The position numbers and the translations under genes were made by a program. 64,000 nt of DNA from JAEUMG01 sp046349315 (GTDB lineage: Bacteria > Pseudomonadota > Alphaproteobacteria > Rhizobiales > Aestuariivirgaceae): contig JAXMCQ010000017.1 of assembly GCA_046349315.1 (NCBI GenBank), forward strand, positions 1 to 64,000, written 5' to 3'. Below the pieces are notes generated by a model. That model had not been told where the DNA came from. It saw nothing but the letters and a program-made list of their open reading frames with translations, and did not search any database. Every line of letters starts with the position of its first letter. Position 1 is the stretch's first letter. This document shows, piece after piece, positions 43,155 to 52,246 of this stretch.

Positions 43155-44141
43155 ATGACCTGGCTTGACGCCTCCTACATGGCCCGCAAGGGCGTTGCCA
43201 AGAACAAGATCGGCGCAACGCACGAACTGACCGAGGCCAGGCAAGGCAAGTACAATTATGTGTACGGCCCTTATGCAAAGCCCGTCCTGCGCATCAAGCC
43301 TGGCGACCGCGTCATTGCTGAAACACAGGACGCCTTCGAGGGCGCGATTAAGACGGAAAAGGATTTGCCCTCTGCCAAGCTGACAATGCCCTTCGTCAAT
43401 CCGCAGTGCGGCCCAATCGAGGTCGAGGGAGCGGAAAAAGGCGATGTGCTCTGCGTCCACATCGAGTCGATCGAACCGCGCGGGCCTCAGCCGGTCGGAA
43501 CCTCGGCTCTCATTCCGGAGTTTGGCGGCCTCGTCTCGAACAGCGCCACCGCGATGCTCAACCAGCCCTTGCCCGAACGCGTGATGAAATACGAAGTCAC
43601 CCGCAGCGGCATCAAGTTCAACAAGAAGATCACGCTCCCCTACGAGCCCTTCATCGGCACGCTCGGCGTGAGCCCGCAGATCGAGGCGGTGTCATCGCTT
43701 CAGCCGGACTATTGGGGCGGCAACATGGACTTGCCCGACGTCTGCCCAGGCGCCGTTGTCTATTTCCCGGTGAATCACAAGGACGCTTTTCTTTTTCTCG
43801 GTGATTGCCACGGCACGCAGGGCGATGGCGAGTTGTGCGGCGTCGCCGTTGAGATACCATCCACCACCACGGTCCGGGTCGACCTCATCAAGAGCTGGTC
43901 GATTGCCTGGCCGCGCCTCGAGAATGATCGCTTCATCATGACCATCGGCTCGGCGCGCCCGATGGAAGATGCCGCGCGCATCGCCTATCGCGAACTCTGC
44001 CGCTGGCTTGCAAGCGATTACGGCTTCGATGAATTGGAGGCGTACTTCCTCCTCACCCAGGCCGGGCGCCTGCGGGTCGGCAATATGGTCGATCCCAAAT
44101 ACACGCTCGGCGCTTCCATTCTCAAAACCTATCTCACCTGA
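43155..44141 (+). CDS. Acetamidase/formamidase-family protein
   Basis: This 328-residue protein has the FmdA/AmdA pattern: GPYAKPVLRIKPGDRV, NPQCGPIEVEGAEKGDVL, FIGTLGVSPQ and a DCHGTQGDGELCGVAVE metal-site-like block. It would hydrolyse a short amide to acid and ammonia. Its presence beside CoA-lyase and hydratase genes suggests that the substrate is an amide of a small acid used in the same pathway. Confidence 0.88.
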   Translation: MTWLDASYMARKGVAKNKIGATHELTEARQGKYNYVYGPYAKPVLRIKPGDRVIAETQDAFEGAIKTEKDLPSAKLTMPFVNPQCGPIEVEGAEKGDVLCVHIESIEPRGPQPVGTSALIPEFGGLVSNSATAMLNQPLPERVMKYEVTRSGIKFNKKITLPYEPFIGTLGVSPQIEAVSSLQPDYWGGNMDLPDVCPGAVVYFPVNHKDAFLFLGDCHGTQGDGELCGVAVEIPSTTTVRVDLIKSWSIAWPRLENDRFIMTIGSARPMEDAARIAYRELCRWLASDYGFDELEAYFLLTQAGRLRVGNMVDPKYTLGASILKTYLT

Positions 44142-44162
44142 TCGTAGAGGGAGCTTCGCAAC

Positions 44163-44924
44163 ATGGATCTCGGACTTAAAGGCTTGAACGTCGCGATCAC
44201 CGGCGGCTCGAAGGGCATTGGCCGCCACGCCGCTGAAATCTTCGCCGATGAAGGCGCCAATGTTTCGATCTGCGCCCGCAAGGCCGCCGATGTGAATGAC
44301 GCGGTCGCGGCGTTGAAGAAGAAAGGCGTCAAGGCGATCGGCTCGGCCATCGATGTCGCTGACAAGGCCGCGCTCGAAAGCTGGATCGCCGAGACCGCGA
44401 AACAGCTGGGCAGCGTCGACATTCTCATCGCCAATGTCTCGGCGCTGGCGGTGGAGGATAATGAGGAAGCCTGGCGCAAGCAGTTTGACGTCGACATGAT
44501 GCACACAGTGCGTGCCGTCAACGCCGCGATCCCTTATCTCGAAAAATCGCGCGCACCCTCGATCGTCATCATCTCGAGTGTGTCAGGCCGCGAGATCGAT
44601 TTCACCGGCCCCGCCTATGGCGCGATCAAGGCGGCGCTCATCCATTACGCGCAGCGTCTCGCCTTCCAATACGCGCCCAAGATGATCCGCGTGAACAGCG
44701 TGTCACCCGGCAACACCTATTTCGAAGGCGGGGTCTGGCATTGGATCCAGGGGAACCTGCCCGACCTCTACAAGAAGGCGCTGGATTTGAACCCGACCGG
44801 CCGCATGGCGACGCCACAGGAAGTCGCGCGCGGCATTGTGTTCCTGGCCAGCCCTGCTTCGGGCTTCACCACCGGCACCAATCTTGTGATCGACGGCGCC
44901 CTTACCCGCGGCGTGCAGTTCTAA
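44163..44924 (+). CDS. SDR-family oxidoreductase
   Basis: This 253-residue protein has the cofactor motif GGSKGIGRH (about 14-22), the NVS version of the NAG motif, Ser/YGAIKAA active-site residues, and the usual C-terminal VIDGALTRGVQF. It ends the four-gene operon. Arg/Lys after the second strand (ARKAADV) suggests NADP(H). Substrate unknown, but it would serve the same pathway as the CoA-lyase set. Confidence 0.9.
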   Translation: MDLGLKGLNVAITGGSKGIGRHAAEIFADEGANVSICARKAADVNDAVAALKKKGVKAIGSAIDVADKAALESWIAETAKQLGSVDILIANVSALAVEDNEEAWRKQFDVDMMHTVRAVNAAIPYLEKSRAPSIVIISSVSGREIDFTGPAYGAIKAALIHYAQRLAFQYAPKMIRVNSVSPGNTYFEGGVWHWIQGNLPDLYKKALDLNPTGRMATPQEVARGIVFLASPASGFTTGTNLVIDGALTRGVQF

Positions 44925-44932
44925 TGAACCAT

Positions 44933-45183
44933 CCATGGTCGGGCTCGACCCGGCCATGGAATTGTTGAGATGTGATCCGTACACAGACTGTCATGTTGGC
45001 AAGGGCTGAGCTCTCCCTCCCCCTTGTGGGGAGGGATTAAGGGTGGGGGTCGCACTGAACGGCCAAACCCCCACCCGAGATTTGCTCCCGCAAATTTCGG
45101 CCTCCCCACAAGGGGGAGGTTGAGGACGCGCACAAAAATACCCCTCGTCCTGGGGTGCGCGCGAAGGCGCGCCTCGAAGGATG
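44933..45183. repeat. Mosaic of palindromic intergenic repeats
   Basis: Three inverted-repeat blocks follow the SDR gene. CCATGGTCGGG pairs with CCCGGCCATGG (44933-44959). CCTCCCCCTTGTGGGGAGG near 45014 is mirrored near 45103. CCCTCGTCC near 45141 is mirrored by GGATGAGGG near 45176, with a GCGCGC core. The composition suggests a RIME-like mobile repeat; no gene is seen here. Confidence 0.6.
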
Positions 45184-45224
45184 AGGGGCATATGAAAGTA
45201 AGTCAGTATGCGGAGGAATACGCC

Positions 45225-45896
45225 CTACGACGTGTCGTCGCGCGGCGGGTTTCCGAGGCGCGCGAGCCAGTCGCAGTCTTTGAGGATCTGGTCGACCTCG
45301 TGGATGTTCCGCTGGCGGTATCCGGGAGGCCTTCCGGAGCGCAAGGGGCCGGAGCGCTCAGGACGGCGCTCGTCGAAGGGTTTGGCGTCCCAGCGGGCAA
45401 GCCGCATGGCGTGGCGCGGGATGTCCTGAACCGCGTCCAGGACGGCGAGGAGCCGGCGGACCAGATGCCTGGCACTGACCATGCCGTCGTCGATGATGAC
45501 TTTCTGCTCAGGGACGGGTGGCGGAGCTGGAGCAGTGGGCGGTTGCTGGCCGAACAGGCGGAAGATGGGAGCCCGGGGATCGGGGTCATCGAAGAAGGTG
45601 ACAGGCTCAGGGCCACGGGGCTTCTTCTGGAACTGGCGGCCCTGGCGCCTGAGCGCATCGAAGAGGTTGAATAAGGGCCGGCGTTTCCGCTTGGCTTCGC
45701 CTTCACCTTCAGCTTCGGCCTTGGTCTTGTTCAGCTGGAGGTCCTTGGCTTCCCGAAGCCGGACGCCGGGGCTTGGCGCTCGAGCACGATGGTGCCGCGC
45801 CGCGGCGACGATGAGCCGTCTCACCGATTCCGCCGACCGCAATCTTGAGAGGATAAACCAGGAGCGGCCTCGCCGAAGTGCGCTCGACGGTGCCAC
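45225..45896 (-). CDS. Proline/arginine-rich protein, possible rhizobial conserved protein
   Basis: This frame of 223 codons begins with a possible ATG at 45896. The middle is Lys/Glu-rich (NKTKAEAEGEGEAKRKRR), followed by LFNLFDALRRQGRQFQKK, a Pro-rich hinge, and a conserved-looking C-terminus (RSGRPPGYRQRNIHEVDQILKDCDWLARL). I have an impression of similar C-termini in Rhizobiales proteins of unknown function. A second frame on the same strand (46035-45709) encodes a hydrophobic segment (LLGVVLALFAEIGLTEG) and overlaps its 5' end, so a frameshift may have split an originally longer membrane-anchored protein. Confidence 0.5.
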   Translation of the reverse strand: MAPSSALRRGRSWFILSRLRSAESVRRLIVAAARHHRARAPSPGVRLREAKDLQLNKTKAEAEGEGEAKRKRRPLFNLFDALRRQGRQFQKKPRGPEPVTFFDDPDPRAPIFRLFGQQPPTAPAPPPVPEQKVIIDDGMVSARHLVRRLLAVLDAVQDIPRHAMRLARWDAKPFDERRPERSGPLRSGRPPGYRQRNIHEVDQILKDCDWLARLGNPPRDDTS

Positions 45897-46047
45897 CCTC
45901 AGTCAGCCCGATCTCGGCAAACAGCGCCAAGACGACGCCCAAGAGCGTGGTGCTCGCTTTGATACAATTCCCCAGTTCATTGCCGCTCAATAGAATAAAA
46001 GGAACTTCGTCAATCATAAAATTCGCGGGCTCCACCCCGGTATCTTC

Positions 46048-46140
46048 GTCATCCCGGCAAGCCGGGACCCAACTATCCGCGTGAAGGCCGTTGGCGATCC
46101 ATCACGGTGAAGATGGGTCCCGGCTTTCGCCGGGATGACG
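46048..46140. repeat. Inverted repeat pair of intergenic palindromes
   Basis: CGTCATCCCGGC (from 46048) and GCCGGGATGACG (ending 46140) frame about 93 bases. Each end is itself a small hairpin (CCCGGCAAGCCGGG and CCCGGCTTTCGCCGGG), and the inner edges GGGACCCA and TGGGTCCC also match. This looks like a REP-type composite repeat. The rest of the gap between 45896 and 46217 shows no gene except the frame mentioned at 45225. Confidence 0.7.
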
Positions 46141-46216
46141 GTAGTTATTGCTGCCCCTCACCGGCATGCACGCCACCCTCTCCCGCGCCGCGACGAGGCT
46201 CCCTCAATACCAGTTC

Positions 46217-46813
46217 TCAATCCGGCCGGCGCATGCGCCGGGCCTCGGTGACGGTTGTGTATTCGCTGTAGCCGAGCCGCGCGATCGGCTGCATGCCAGC
46301 CGTGTCCACGCGTCCCTCCTTGATGAAGCGATCGTCGATATGGACGCCGACGACGCGTCCGATCACCGCGAAATCATCCGCATGCCCCTTATCGTCGGGG
46401 AGTGGCACGACGCTATGCAGCAGGCATTCAAGACAAACCGGACTCGCCGCCACGCGCGATGGCTTGATGATGCGGCAAGCGGCCTTCGCGAGTCCGGCAA
46501 ATTCAAACTCATCGACGTCCGCCGCAACCGTCGCCGAACTCATATTCATCTGCTCGCGCAATTCATGCGTCGCAAGATTGACCGCGAACTCACCCGTCGC
46601 CTCGATATTCTCGACCGAATGCTTGCGCCCGCCGGAGCCATAGACGACATAATGCGGATGCTCGGAGATCGCATTGAAAAAACTGTAAGGCGCGAGATTG
46701 GCGACGCCACCGGGCGACAATGATGAAATCCAGCCGATCGGCCGCGGCGCAACGAGCGCCTTGAATGGATCAAGCGGCAACCCGTGATCATTGGCGCGCG
46801 GATCGTAGAACAT
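46217..46813 (-). CDS. Flavin reductase-like (FMN-binding split-barrel) protein
   Basis: This 198-residue protein has the split-barrel FMN pattern: VAPRPIGWISSLSPGGVANLAPYSFFNAIS and ATGEFAVNLATHELREQMNMSSA. It probably reduces FMN with NAD(P)H or transfers its electrons to a partner. Its ATG overlaps the stop of the HAD gene (TGATG), so it is the third gene of a nitroreductase-HAD-flavin reductase operon. Confidence 0.88.
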   Translation of the reverse strand: MFYDPRANDHGLPLDPFKALVAPRPIGWISSLSPGGVANLAPYSFFNAISEHPHYVVYGSGGRKHSVENIEATGEFAVNLATHELREQMNMSSATVAADVDEFEFAGLAKAACRIIKPSRVAASPVCLECLLHSVVPLPDDKGHADDFAVIGRVVGVHIDDRFIKEGRVDTAGMQPIARLGYSEYTTVTEARRMRRPD

Positions 46814-47523
46814 CAGGAAAGCCGCCGCAGTAGAGCCGGCAGCTCGGCAATCGATGCAATCGTATGATCGGCCAGATGCGCAATGTCGTCATGCGCCGCA
46901 TTACCGGACAGCACGCCGATCGCCAGGCCCGCACCGCCGGCGCGCGCCGTTTCGATGTCATGCGGATTGTCGCCGATCATCGCGATGGCGCCAGGCGGAA
47001 GCTTCGTCGCCTCGGCAAAGGCATGGATCATGTCGCCGGCGGGCTTCGGCCGCGTCACGCTGTCGGCGCCAATGATGATGTCGAACAGGTCTGCAACGCC
47101 GAGCTGCTCCATGTGGCTGCGCGCCGAGTGCTCCGTGTCATTCGTCGCAACGCCGAGCCTCATATTGAGGCCGTGCAGTTCCTCCAGCACCGGCCGCAAT
47201 GTCATCAATGGCTTCAAATGCTTGGCCGCGAGATGGCGGTAATCGTAATCGACCACCCGCATCTGCGCATCGCCCTCTTCCTTTGTCAGTCCCGGCCACC
47301 AGATATCGACGAGTTCGCGCGTCGTGCCGCTGGCAAGGATCGATCCGGCGCGCACACCACCGGTCAGCGGATCATAGCCGGCCTTCGCCATGAGCGCGTC
47401 GATCTGCGAAGGCTCGGTTGTCATCAACTCGGAGAGCATTTCGCGATAGACCGGAACCCAGGTCCCGGTCATGTCGATCAGAGTTCCGTCCTTGTCGAAC
47501 AACACGCCGCGAATAGCCATCAT
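46813..47523 (-). CDS. HAD-family phosphatase, phosphoglycolate-phosphatase-like
   Basis: This 236-residue protein has motif I FDKDGTLID near the N-terminus, a helical cap, motif II with GVATNDTE, and a C-terminal MIGDNPHDIETARAGGAGLAIGV (motif III/IV). This is the Gph pattern, so it would hydrolyse 2-phosphoglycolate or a similar small phosphate. It starts with ATG ATG overlapping the nitroreductase stop by four bases and ends overlapping the flavin reductase start. Confidence 0.88.
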   Translation of the reverse strand: MMAIRGVLFDKDGTLIDMTGTWVPVYREMLSELMTTEPSQIDALMAKAGYDPLTGGVRAGSILASGTTRELVDIWWPGLTKEEGDAQMRVVDYDYRHLAAKHLKPLMTLRPVLEELHGLNMRLGVATNDTEHSARSHMEQLGVADLFDIIIGADSVTRPKPAGDMIHAFAEATKLPPGAIAMIGDNPHDIETARAGGAGLAIGVLSGNAAHDDIAHLADHTIASIAELPALLRRLS

Positions 47524-48104
47524 TCACTCCAGCGCGTGAGTAGCGTTGCCGGATCCGGCCGCGGCCGTTCTTCGAGCGGTGCCGTCGGCGTGCCGAGATA
47601 GATGAAGCCCGCTACCTTTTCATGCGGCTCGAGTCCCATCGCCTTGAACACTTCCGCATCATAGGCGGGCCAATCGGTCTGCCATTGCGCGCCGATCCCC
47701 ATGGCGGATGCGGCGAGCACGATGTTCTGGCATACCGCGGCACTCGAGAGCAGCTGCTCCCACTCCGGAATCTTGGGATGCGGTGCGGCGCGCGAGATCA
47801 CCGCCAGCACCATCGGCGCGCGCATGAAGAGCCCGCGCTGGAACGCCAGGCTGTCCGCACCATGCTCGGGGTATTTCTCTTGCCAGCGCCGCGCGAGAAT
47901 TTCACCAAACCGTTCCCGCGCTTCCCCCGAGAACTGGATAAACCGCCACGGCGTCAGCTTGCCGTGATCGGGCACGCGCACCGCGACGCTCAAAATTTCC
48001 GAAAGCTGCTCGGGCGTTGGCCCCGGCTCGCCCATCGCTTTGGCAGAACCGGATTTACGGGTCTTGAGGAGTGCAAGCCCGGAGGAATTATCGTTGAATT
48101 TCAT
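47520..48104 (-). CDS. Nitroreductase-family protein (YdjA-like)
   Basis: This 194-residue FMN oxidoreductase has the nitroreductase pattern: LLKTRKSGSAKAMG, VAVRVPDHGKLTPWRFI (flavin contacts), and a C-terminal GLEPHEKVAGFIYLGTP. Its small size and single-domain look match YdjA-type enzymes. It would reduce nitro or quinone compounds with NAD(P)H; a real substrate is unknown. ATG 48104 is chosen over 48116 because the usual start of the fold follows. Confidence 0.88.
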   Translation of the reverse strand: MKFNDNSSGLALLKTRKSGSAKAMGEPGPTPEQLSEILSVAVRVPDHGKLTPWRFIQFSGEARERFGEILARRWQEKYPEHGADSLAFQRGLFMRAPMVLAVISRAAPHPKIPEWEQLLSSAAVCQNIVLAASAMGIGAQWQTDWPAYDAEVFKAMGLEPHEKVAGFIYLGTPTAPLEERPRPDPATLLTRWSE

Positions 48105-48253
48105 CGCGCCTAACAATCGAAGCTCGCCTTAATTGTCAAGTTCACCGTGACGCCCAGGCGATTAAGCCTGCGAAGCCGCGCCACTTGCCATTAAGTAAGG
48201 CATTGAGCTAGCTTCCACTAATCGCGTGCACCGGGACGGCGCCGGAGTGCTCC

Positions 48254-49312
48254 ATGGCTGACCCTGCCTATACAGTCGCTAACGATGCGATGCTGGTCTA
48301 TTTCCTGAGCGCCATGGAAGTCAGAGTTAACTGGCTCAAAGAACGCGAGGCGGCTCCTGGCGTAAAAGCGCTGAACACGGCCGAATTGAGCCTTCTCGAC
48401 TCTCTGGCGAGCGACATAGCCAGCCTGACCAAACCAGAAGCAAATTCCCTCACGCGCGACGCGGCCTGGACAAAAGCCTATCGGATCGAACGAATGATGG
48501 CTTTGCTCGAGCCGCCCGACACACTGATCGATGAACTGCGTCGCCGGGTCGACCAGTGCAAGCGTGACGGGGTTGCTGCAGAGCCTCGGTTAAGAGGCAC
48601 CTTGGATGCAATCTCCGTCCGAGCATCGGATACGTCCAAGGAAACTCCGGAAGTCAAACCGGCAGAGGTTCCCGCCCTTCGCAATTTCCTTCTCGAGGTG
48701 CTCGAAGAAAACCATTGGACCAACCAGCGAAAGTATCATTCCCAACCGATCCTCAAGGATGCAACCAGACGGATCGTCTGGATCGGTCTGATCGCCTTCG
48801 GCGCTTTCCTCCTCCCCTACCTCTATCTGTATGTGGCGAGCATCATCGGTTATGACATTTCGGTGGCTCGCTGGGCAGGATTGCCCCTGTACACTGCATT
48901 GACAGCAGGCTTGTTCGGGGCGTTCTTCAGCCGGCTTTTGTATCTTCAGAGCGACGGCGCGAAACTCTCGATGGATGAACTAAGAAGTGCGCGCGAATTT
49001 TCCTCGATTGCCTTGCGCGGTTGCGTCGGCATGTGCGGCGCGCTGGTCGTCTTTTTCTTTCTCCAGTCCGGTATTGTCAAAGGCAGTCTGTTCCCCGACT
49101 TCGGAAAGATCGGGCTGGCTCAAGGGACAGTTCTTCTGACTGACGGCGATACCACAAACGTGCTCCGTTCGCTCTTGCCAAAGCAGGATCTCGCCTTGCT
49201 CGTCGTCTGGTGCTTCCTCGCCGGTTTCTCGGAGCGCTTGGTTCCAAGCATCCTCACGTCGACCGAGACGACCCTTGGCGATGCGGCAAGAGGGCAAAAG
49301 AAAGCGGGTTAG
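48254..49312 (+). CDS. Membrane protein with four C-terminal helices, unknown function
   Basis: This 352-residue protein has a helical, charged N-terminal domain (about residues 1-165) without motifs I recognise, followed by four membrane helices (about 174-198, 208-230, 256-275, 312-331). The sequence FLAGFSERLVPSIL after the last helix is shared with several uncharacterised membrane proteins I have seen. There is no signal peptide; the N-terminal part should be cytoplasmic. A role cannot be given. It lies alone with its own promoter region of about 130 bases. Confidence 0.75.
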   Translation: MADPAYTVANDAMLVYFLSAMEVRVNWLKEREAAPGVKALNTAELSLLDSLASDIASLTKPEANSLTRDAAWTKAYRIERMMALLEPPDTLIDELRRRVDQCKRDGVAAEPRLRGTLDAISVRASDTSKETPEVKPAEVPALRNFLLEVLEENHWTNQRKYHSQPILKDATRRIVWIGLIAFGAFLLPYLYLYVASIIGYDISVARWAGLPLYTALTAGLFGAFFSRLLYLQSDGAKLSMDELRSAREFSSIALRGCVGMCGALVVFFFLQSGIVKGSLFPDFGKIGLAQGTVLLTDGDTTNVLRSLLPKQDLALLVVWCFLAGFSERLVPSILTSTETTLGDAARGQKKAG

Positions 49313-49393
49313 GCTAATTCGATTCGATTGCCGATGCCGCCGTTAACCCAAAATTAAGCATGTTGTTGAGGTTGGCCCCCAACCTGTGATTCC

Positions 49394-50392
49394 ATGCTCC
49401 TGCCGGCCATGTCGGGTCGGGGAGTTGATAACAGGGGAAGGCGTGTGCGCGTCACAGTCCCTCGTGCCTCGCACCAAGGACGCCGTCGGAGCGATCAGAC
49501 CCGCTGGTTGATCGCTTTGGCGGCGGTCCTATCCCTGAGCTGCCTGTTCGCGGTCGTCCAGCTCGGATCCGCGCTGAATGCCGCGACCACCGCGAGCATC
49601 GACCGCAAGCCCGAAACCCCGCTGCTCAGCGACAATGTCGCCCACGAAATCCGCATGGAATCGGTCCGCCCCGGAAATGAGGGCCTCGAGCTCGCCGCCC
49701 GGCTCACCGAAGACGGCGGCCTCATCCAGCGCCCGATTTCCTGGCTGTTGCGCGACGGCGATGGCGAGATCGTCCTGCGCAATACCGCACCCACCGCCGG
49801 CACCTTGACACCACCCGGCGAATACGAGGTTGAAGCGACTTACGGCGCTGTGCGCTTCAAGCGCCAGATCAACCTGCCGCCGGGCAACAGGCTCGGTGTC
49901 ATCTTCACCCTCAATGTCGGCGGTATCCGCGTCCTGCCGCGTCTCGCCGGCATTGGCCTGCCCGCGACGCCCTCCTTCACCACGATTTATGCCGCCTCCG
50001 GAACCGCGGCCGGCCAACTCGTCGGCGTCTCCGAATTGCCGGGCGAAATCATCCGCGTCGGCTCCGGTTCCTATCGCATCGAAAGCCGCTTCTCGCCGGG
50101 CAATGTGCTCGCCGTCACCGAAGTCACCGTCAAGCCTGGCCGCATGAGTGCGGTTGAGATCGATCATCCGGCCGGCGTCGCCCATCTCGCAGTGAAGCCG
50201 GCACGCCCCGCGGTGTCATGGACCATCACAGATGAAACCGGCGCCGAACTGCCGCCCATCCCCGGCGCCACCGCCGATGTCGTCTTGAAACCCGGCCGCT
50301 ATACGGCGCGCGCCGAGATTGGCGACAAGACCCTCACCCAGACCTTCTCGATTGGCGCCGGCCAGTCGCAAGACATCGTCGTGCGGGATTAG
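49394..50392 (+). CDS. Membrane-anchored protein with three repeated beta domains
   Basis: This 332-residue protein has a basic N-terminus, one membrane helix (about residues 38-60, LIALAAVLSLSCLFAVVQLG) and then three similar beta-sandwich-like units. Each ends in the pattern GxYxxxAxxGxxxxxxxxxLxxG (GEYEVEATYGAVRFK, GSYRIESRFSPGNVL, GRYTARAEIGDKTL). The body would lie in the periplasm. The start is uncertain: ATG 49394, ATG 49409 or a GTG near 49447 with a GGGGAAGG before it. The last bases overlap the opposite-strand decarboxylase gene by four. Function unknown; the repeats resemble PEGA-type surface domains. Confidence 0.7.
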   Translation: MLLPAMSGRGVDNRGRRVRVTVPRASHQGRRRSDQTRWLIALAAVLSLSCLFAVVQLGSALNAATTASIDRKPETPLLSDNVAHEIRMESVRPGNEGLELAARLTEDGGLIQRPISWLLRDGDGEIVLRNTAPTAGTLTPPGEYEVEATYGAVRFKRQINLPPGNRLGVIFTLNVGGIRVLPRLAGIGLPATPSFTTIYAASGTAAGQLVGVSELPGEIIRVGSGSYRIESRFSPGNVLAVTEVTVKPGRMSAVEIDHPAGVAHLAVKPARPAVSWTITDETGAELPPIPGATADVVLKPGRYTARAEIGDKTLTQTFSIGAGQSQDIVVRD

Positions 50393-51786
50393 TCCCGCAC
50401 CGCCCGCCAGGCCGCGATGATTGCCGCGGCCGAAACTGCGATATCCGACTCTTGCGTCGCGCCTGACATTACCGACAAGCGCATCACCCAGCCGCCTCGC
50501 CACTCCGCACCTGCCGCGAACAGCACACCATCCTTCTGGACGCGCGCGATGACTGCCTTGGTCAGGTCGGCGCTCTGCGCATCCTCTCCAAAGCTGACGA
50601 TCACCTGGTTGAGCACAACCTTGTTGCGGATGTAGATGCCAGGCTCGGCACCAAGCAGATCCGCGAACAACCGTGCCAACCGGCAATGGCGCTCCACCAA
50701 TTCCGAAACCCCCTTGCGTCCCAGTGCTTTCAGCATCGCATAGACGGGAACACCGCGGGCCCGCCGTGACAGTTCCGGCACCAGCGCCGAGGGCACGCGA
50801 TCGCCCTGCCCGATCGACGGCAAATAGCTCGACCATTGCGTCATGGCGCGTTCATGGGTTGCGCGGTCTCGTACGATAGCGAAACCGCAGTCATAGGGCG
50901 TCTGCAGCCATTTATGGCCATCCGTGGCCCAGGAATCCGCATCCGCGACGCCCGCGCTCAGATGCCGATAGCGTGGCGACGCTTGCGCCCATAATCCGAA
51001 GGCGCCGTCGACATGCACCCAGGCGCCATGTGCCTTGGCGACGGCGATGATTTCGGAAAACGGATCGAAATCGCCGGTATTGATCTGCCCGGCCTGCGCG
51101 ATGACGATTTTCGGTCCGCTCGCATCCACCATCGCGCGTTCGAGATCGCGCGGCAGCATGCGCCCCTGCTCGTCCGTTGCGATCGTCGTCACGCGCCGAT
51201 AGCCGAAGCCAATGAGTTGCAAGGACGAGAAGAGCGAGGAATGCGCATCCGCGCTGATGAACACTGTGACCGGCGGCGCTCCGAACAATCCATCGGCATC
51301 GGGATCCCACCCGGCCTTGAGCATGACGCCGGTGCGCGCCGCGGCAAGGCCGATCGCATTGGCAACCGTTGCACCTGTCGTAAAGCCGATCGATGACCCC
51401 ATCGGCAAGCCCAAGATTTCGACCAGCCAGCGCTCGGCTATTTCTTCGATTGCCGCAGTCGCGGGCGTCGGCGTGTGATAAGCGGAATTCTGCCCCCAGG
51501 CCGAAACCAGCCAATCGGCTGCCACGCCCGCCGGATGCGAAGCGCCGATCACCCAGGCGAAGAAGCGTGGGCCCGCCATCGGCATCAAGCCAGGCATGGC
51601 CATTGTCGCCAATCGATCGATCAGCGCCGCCGGATCCATCCCCTCTTCGGGCAACGGTTCCGAAAACGTCTCAAGCATCGCATGGTAGTCTGCGCTTGGC
51701 AGTTTTGGGTCGGCGGCCACGCTTTGGCGATAGGCGACCGCGTGTTTCATTGCCGCGTCGAAAACAGGCCTCGGCTCGCTCATCAT
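50389..51786 (-). CDS. PLP-dependent decarboxylase (group II, aromatic amino acid/glutamate-type)
   Basis: This 465-residue enzyme has the group II decarboxylase pattern: the ring-stacking His182 (ISADAHSS), Asp260 in HVDGAFG, and the Schiff-base lysine in TDGHKW (Lys292). It could decarboxylate an aromatic amino acid, glutamate or aspartate; the sequence does not decide. The N-terminal block AGPRFFAWVIGASHPAGVAADWL is typical. Its 3' end overlaps the upstream-read neighbour by four bases and its start is 74 bases from the end of cueR, on the same strand. Confidence 0.9.
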   Translation of the reverse strand: MMSEPRPVFDAAMKHAVAYRQSVAADPKLPSADYHAMLETFSEPLPEEGMDPAALIDRLATMAMPGLMPMAGPRFFAWVIGASHPAGVAADWLVSAWGQNSAYHTPTPATAAIEEIAERWLVEILGLPMGSSIGFTTGATVANAIGLAAARTGVMLKAGWDPDADGLFGAPPVTVFISADAHSSLFSSLQLIGFGYRRVTTIATDEQGRMLPRDLERAMVDASGPKIVIAQAGQINTGDFDPFSEIIAVAKAHGAWVHVDGAFGLWAQASPRYRHLSAGVADADSWATDGHKWLQTPYDCGFAIVRDRATHERAMTQWSSYLPSIGQGDRVPSALVPELSRRARGVPVYAMLKALGRKGVSELVERHCRLARLFADLLGAEPGIYIRNKVVLNQVIVSFGEDAQSADLTKAVIARVQKDGVLFAAGAEWRGGWVMRLSVMSGATQESDIAVSAAAIIAAWRAVRD

Positions 51787-51859
51787 GACTCCTCTCAGCA
51801 GTGTCGATTGGTCTTAGGATGTCGGCTCTGGCCTGTCCGCCCGAAAACGGGCGCGATCC

Positions 51860-52246
51860 CTAACCCTCAAGATCGGCAAGGATGGGGCAGTTGGGCCGCT
51901 GGTCGCCATGGCAGCGTTTGGCGAGATCCTTCATGGAATCGCGCAAGGCGGTAAGTTCGCCGATCTTCTTGTCGAGTTCCGCCACATGCGCCTCGGCAAT
52001 CCGCTTCACTTCGGCGCTCGGCCGTTTGCGGTCGTTCCACAAGCGCAGCAACTCCCGAATGCGCGTCACCGGAAAGCCGAAATCGCGCGCCCGGCGCACG
52101 AAGCGCAAGCGATATACGTCGCTGTCGTCATAGAGCCGGTAGCCGCTCTTCCGCCGATCGGGCTCGGGCAGAAGCCCAATCCCTTCGTAATAACGGATCA
52201 TCTTGGCGCTCACGCCCGAGCGCACTGAAGCCTCGCCGATGTTCAT
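51860..52246 (-). CDS. cueR: Cu(I)-responsive MerR-family regulator
   Basis: This 128-residue protein has an N-terminal winged helix (MNIGEASVRSGVSAKMIRYYEGIGLLPEP), a coiled-coil dimer helix and a C-terminal Cu(I)-binding loop with Cys112 and Cys120 (CHGDQRPNCPIL). It binds Cu(I) and twists its operator so that RNA polymerase can start on 19-bp-spaced promoters. Its operator (52264-52282) lies just beyond its start, and a second one is before copA. A minus-strand promoter TTGTGG-N17-TATAGG is visible upstream of it. Rightward of its start lies a remnant of copA. Confidence 0.95.
   Translation of the reverse strand: MNIGEASVRSGVSAKMIRYYEGIGLLPEPDRRKSGYRLYDDSDVYRLRFVRRARDFGFPVTRIRELLRLWNDRKRPSAEVKRIAEAHVAELDKKIGELTALRDSMKDLAKRCHGDQRPNCPILADLEG

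Noticed and set aside
45005..45183. CRISPR array, because of several short repeated blocks
   Set aside because: The repeats are inverted rather than direct, there are no regular spacers, and no cas genes are near.
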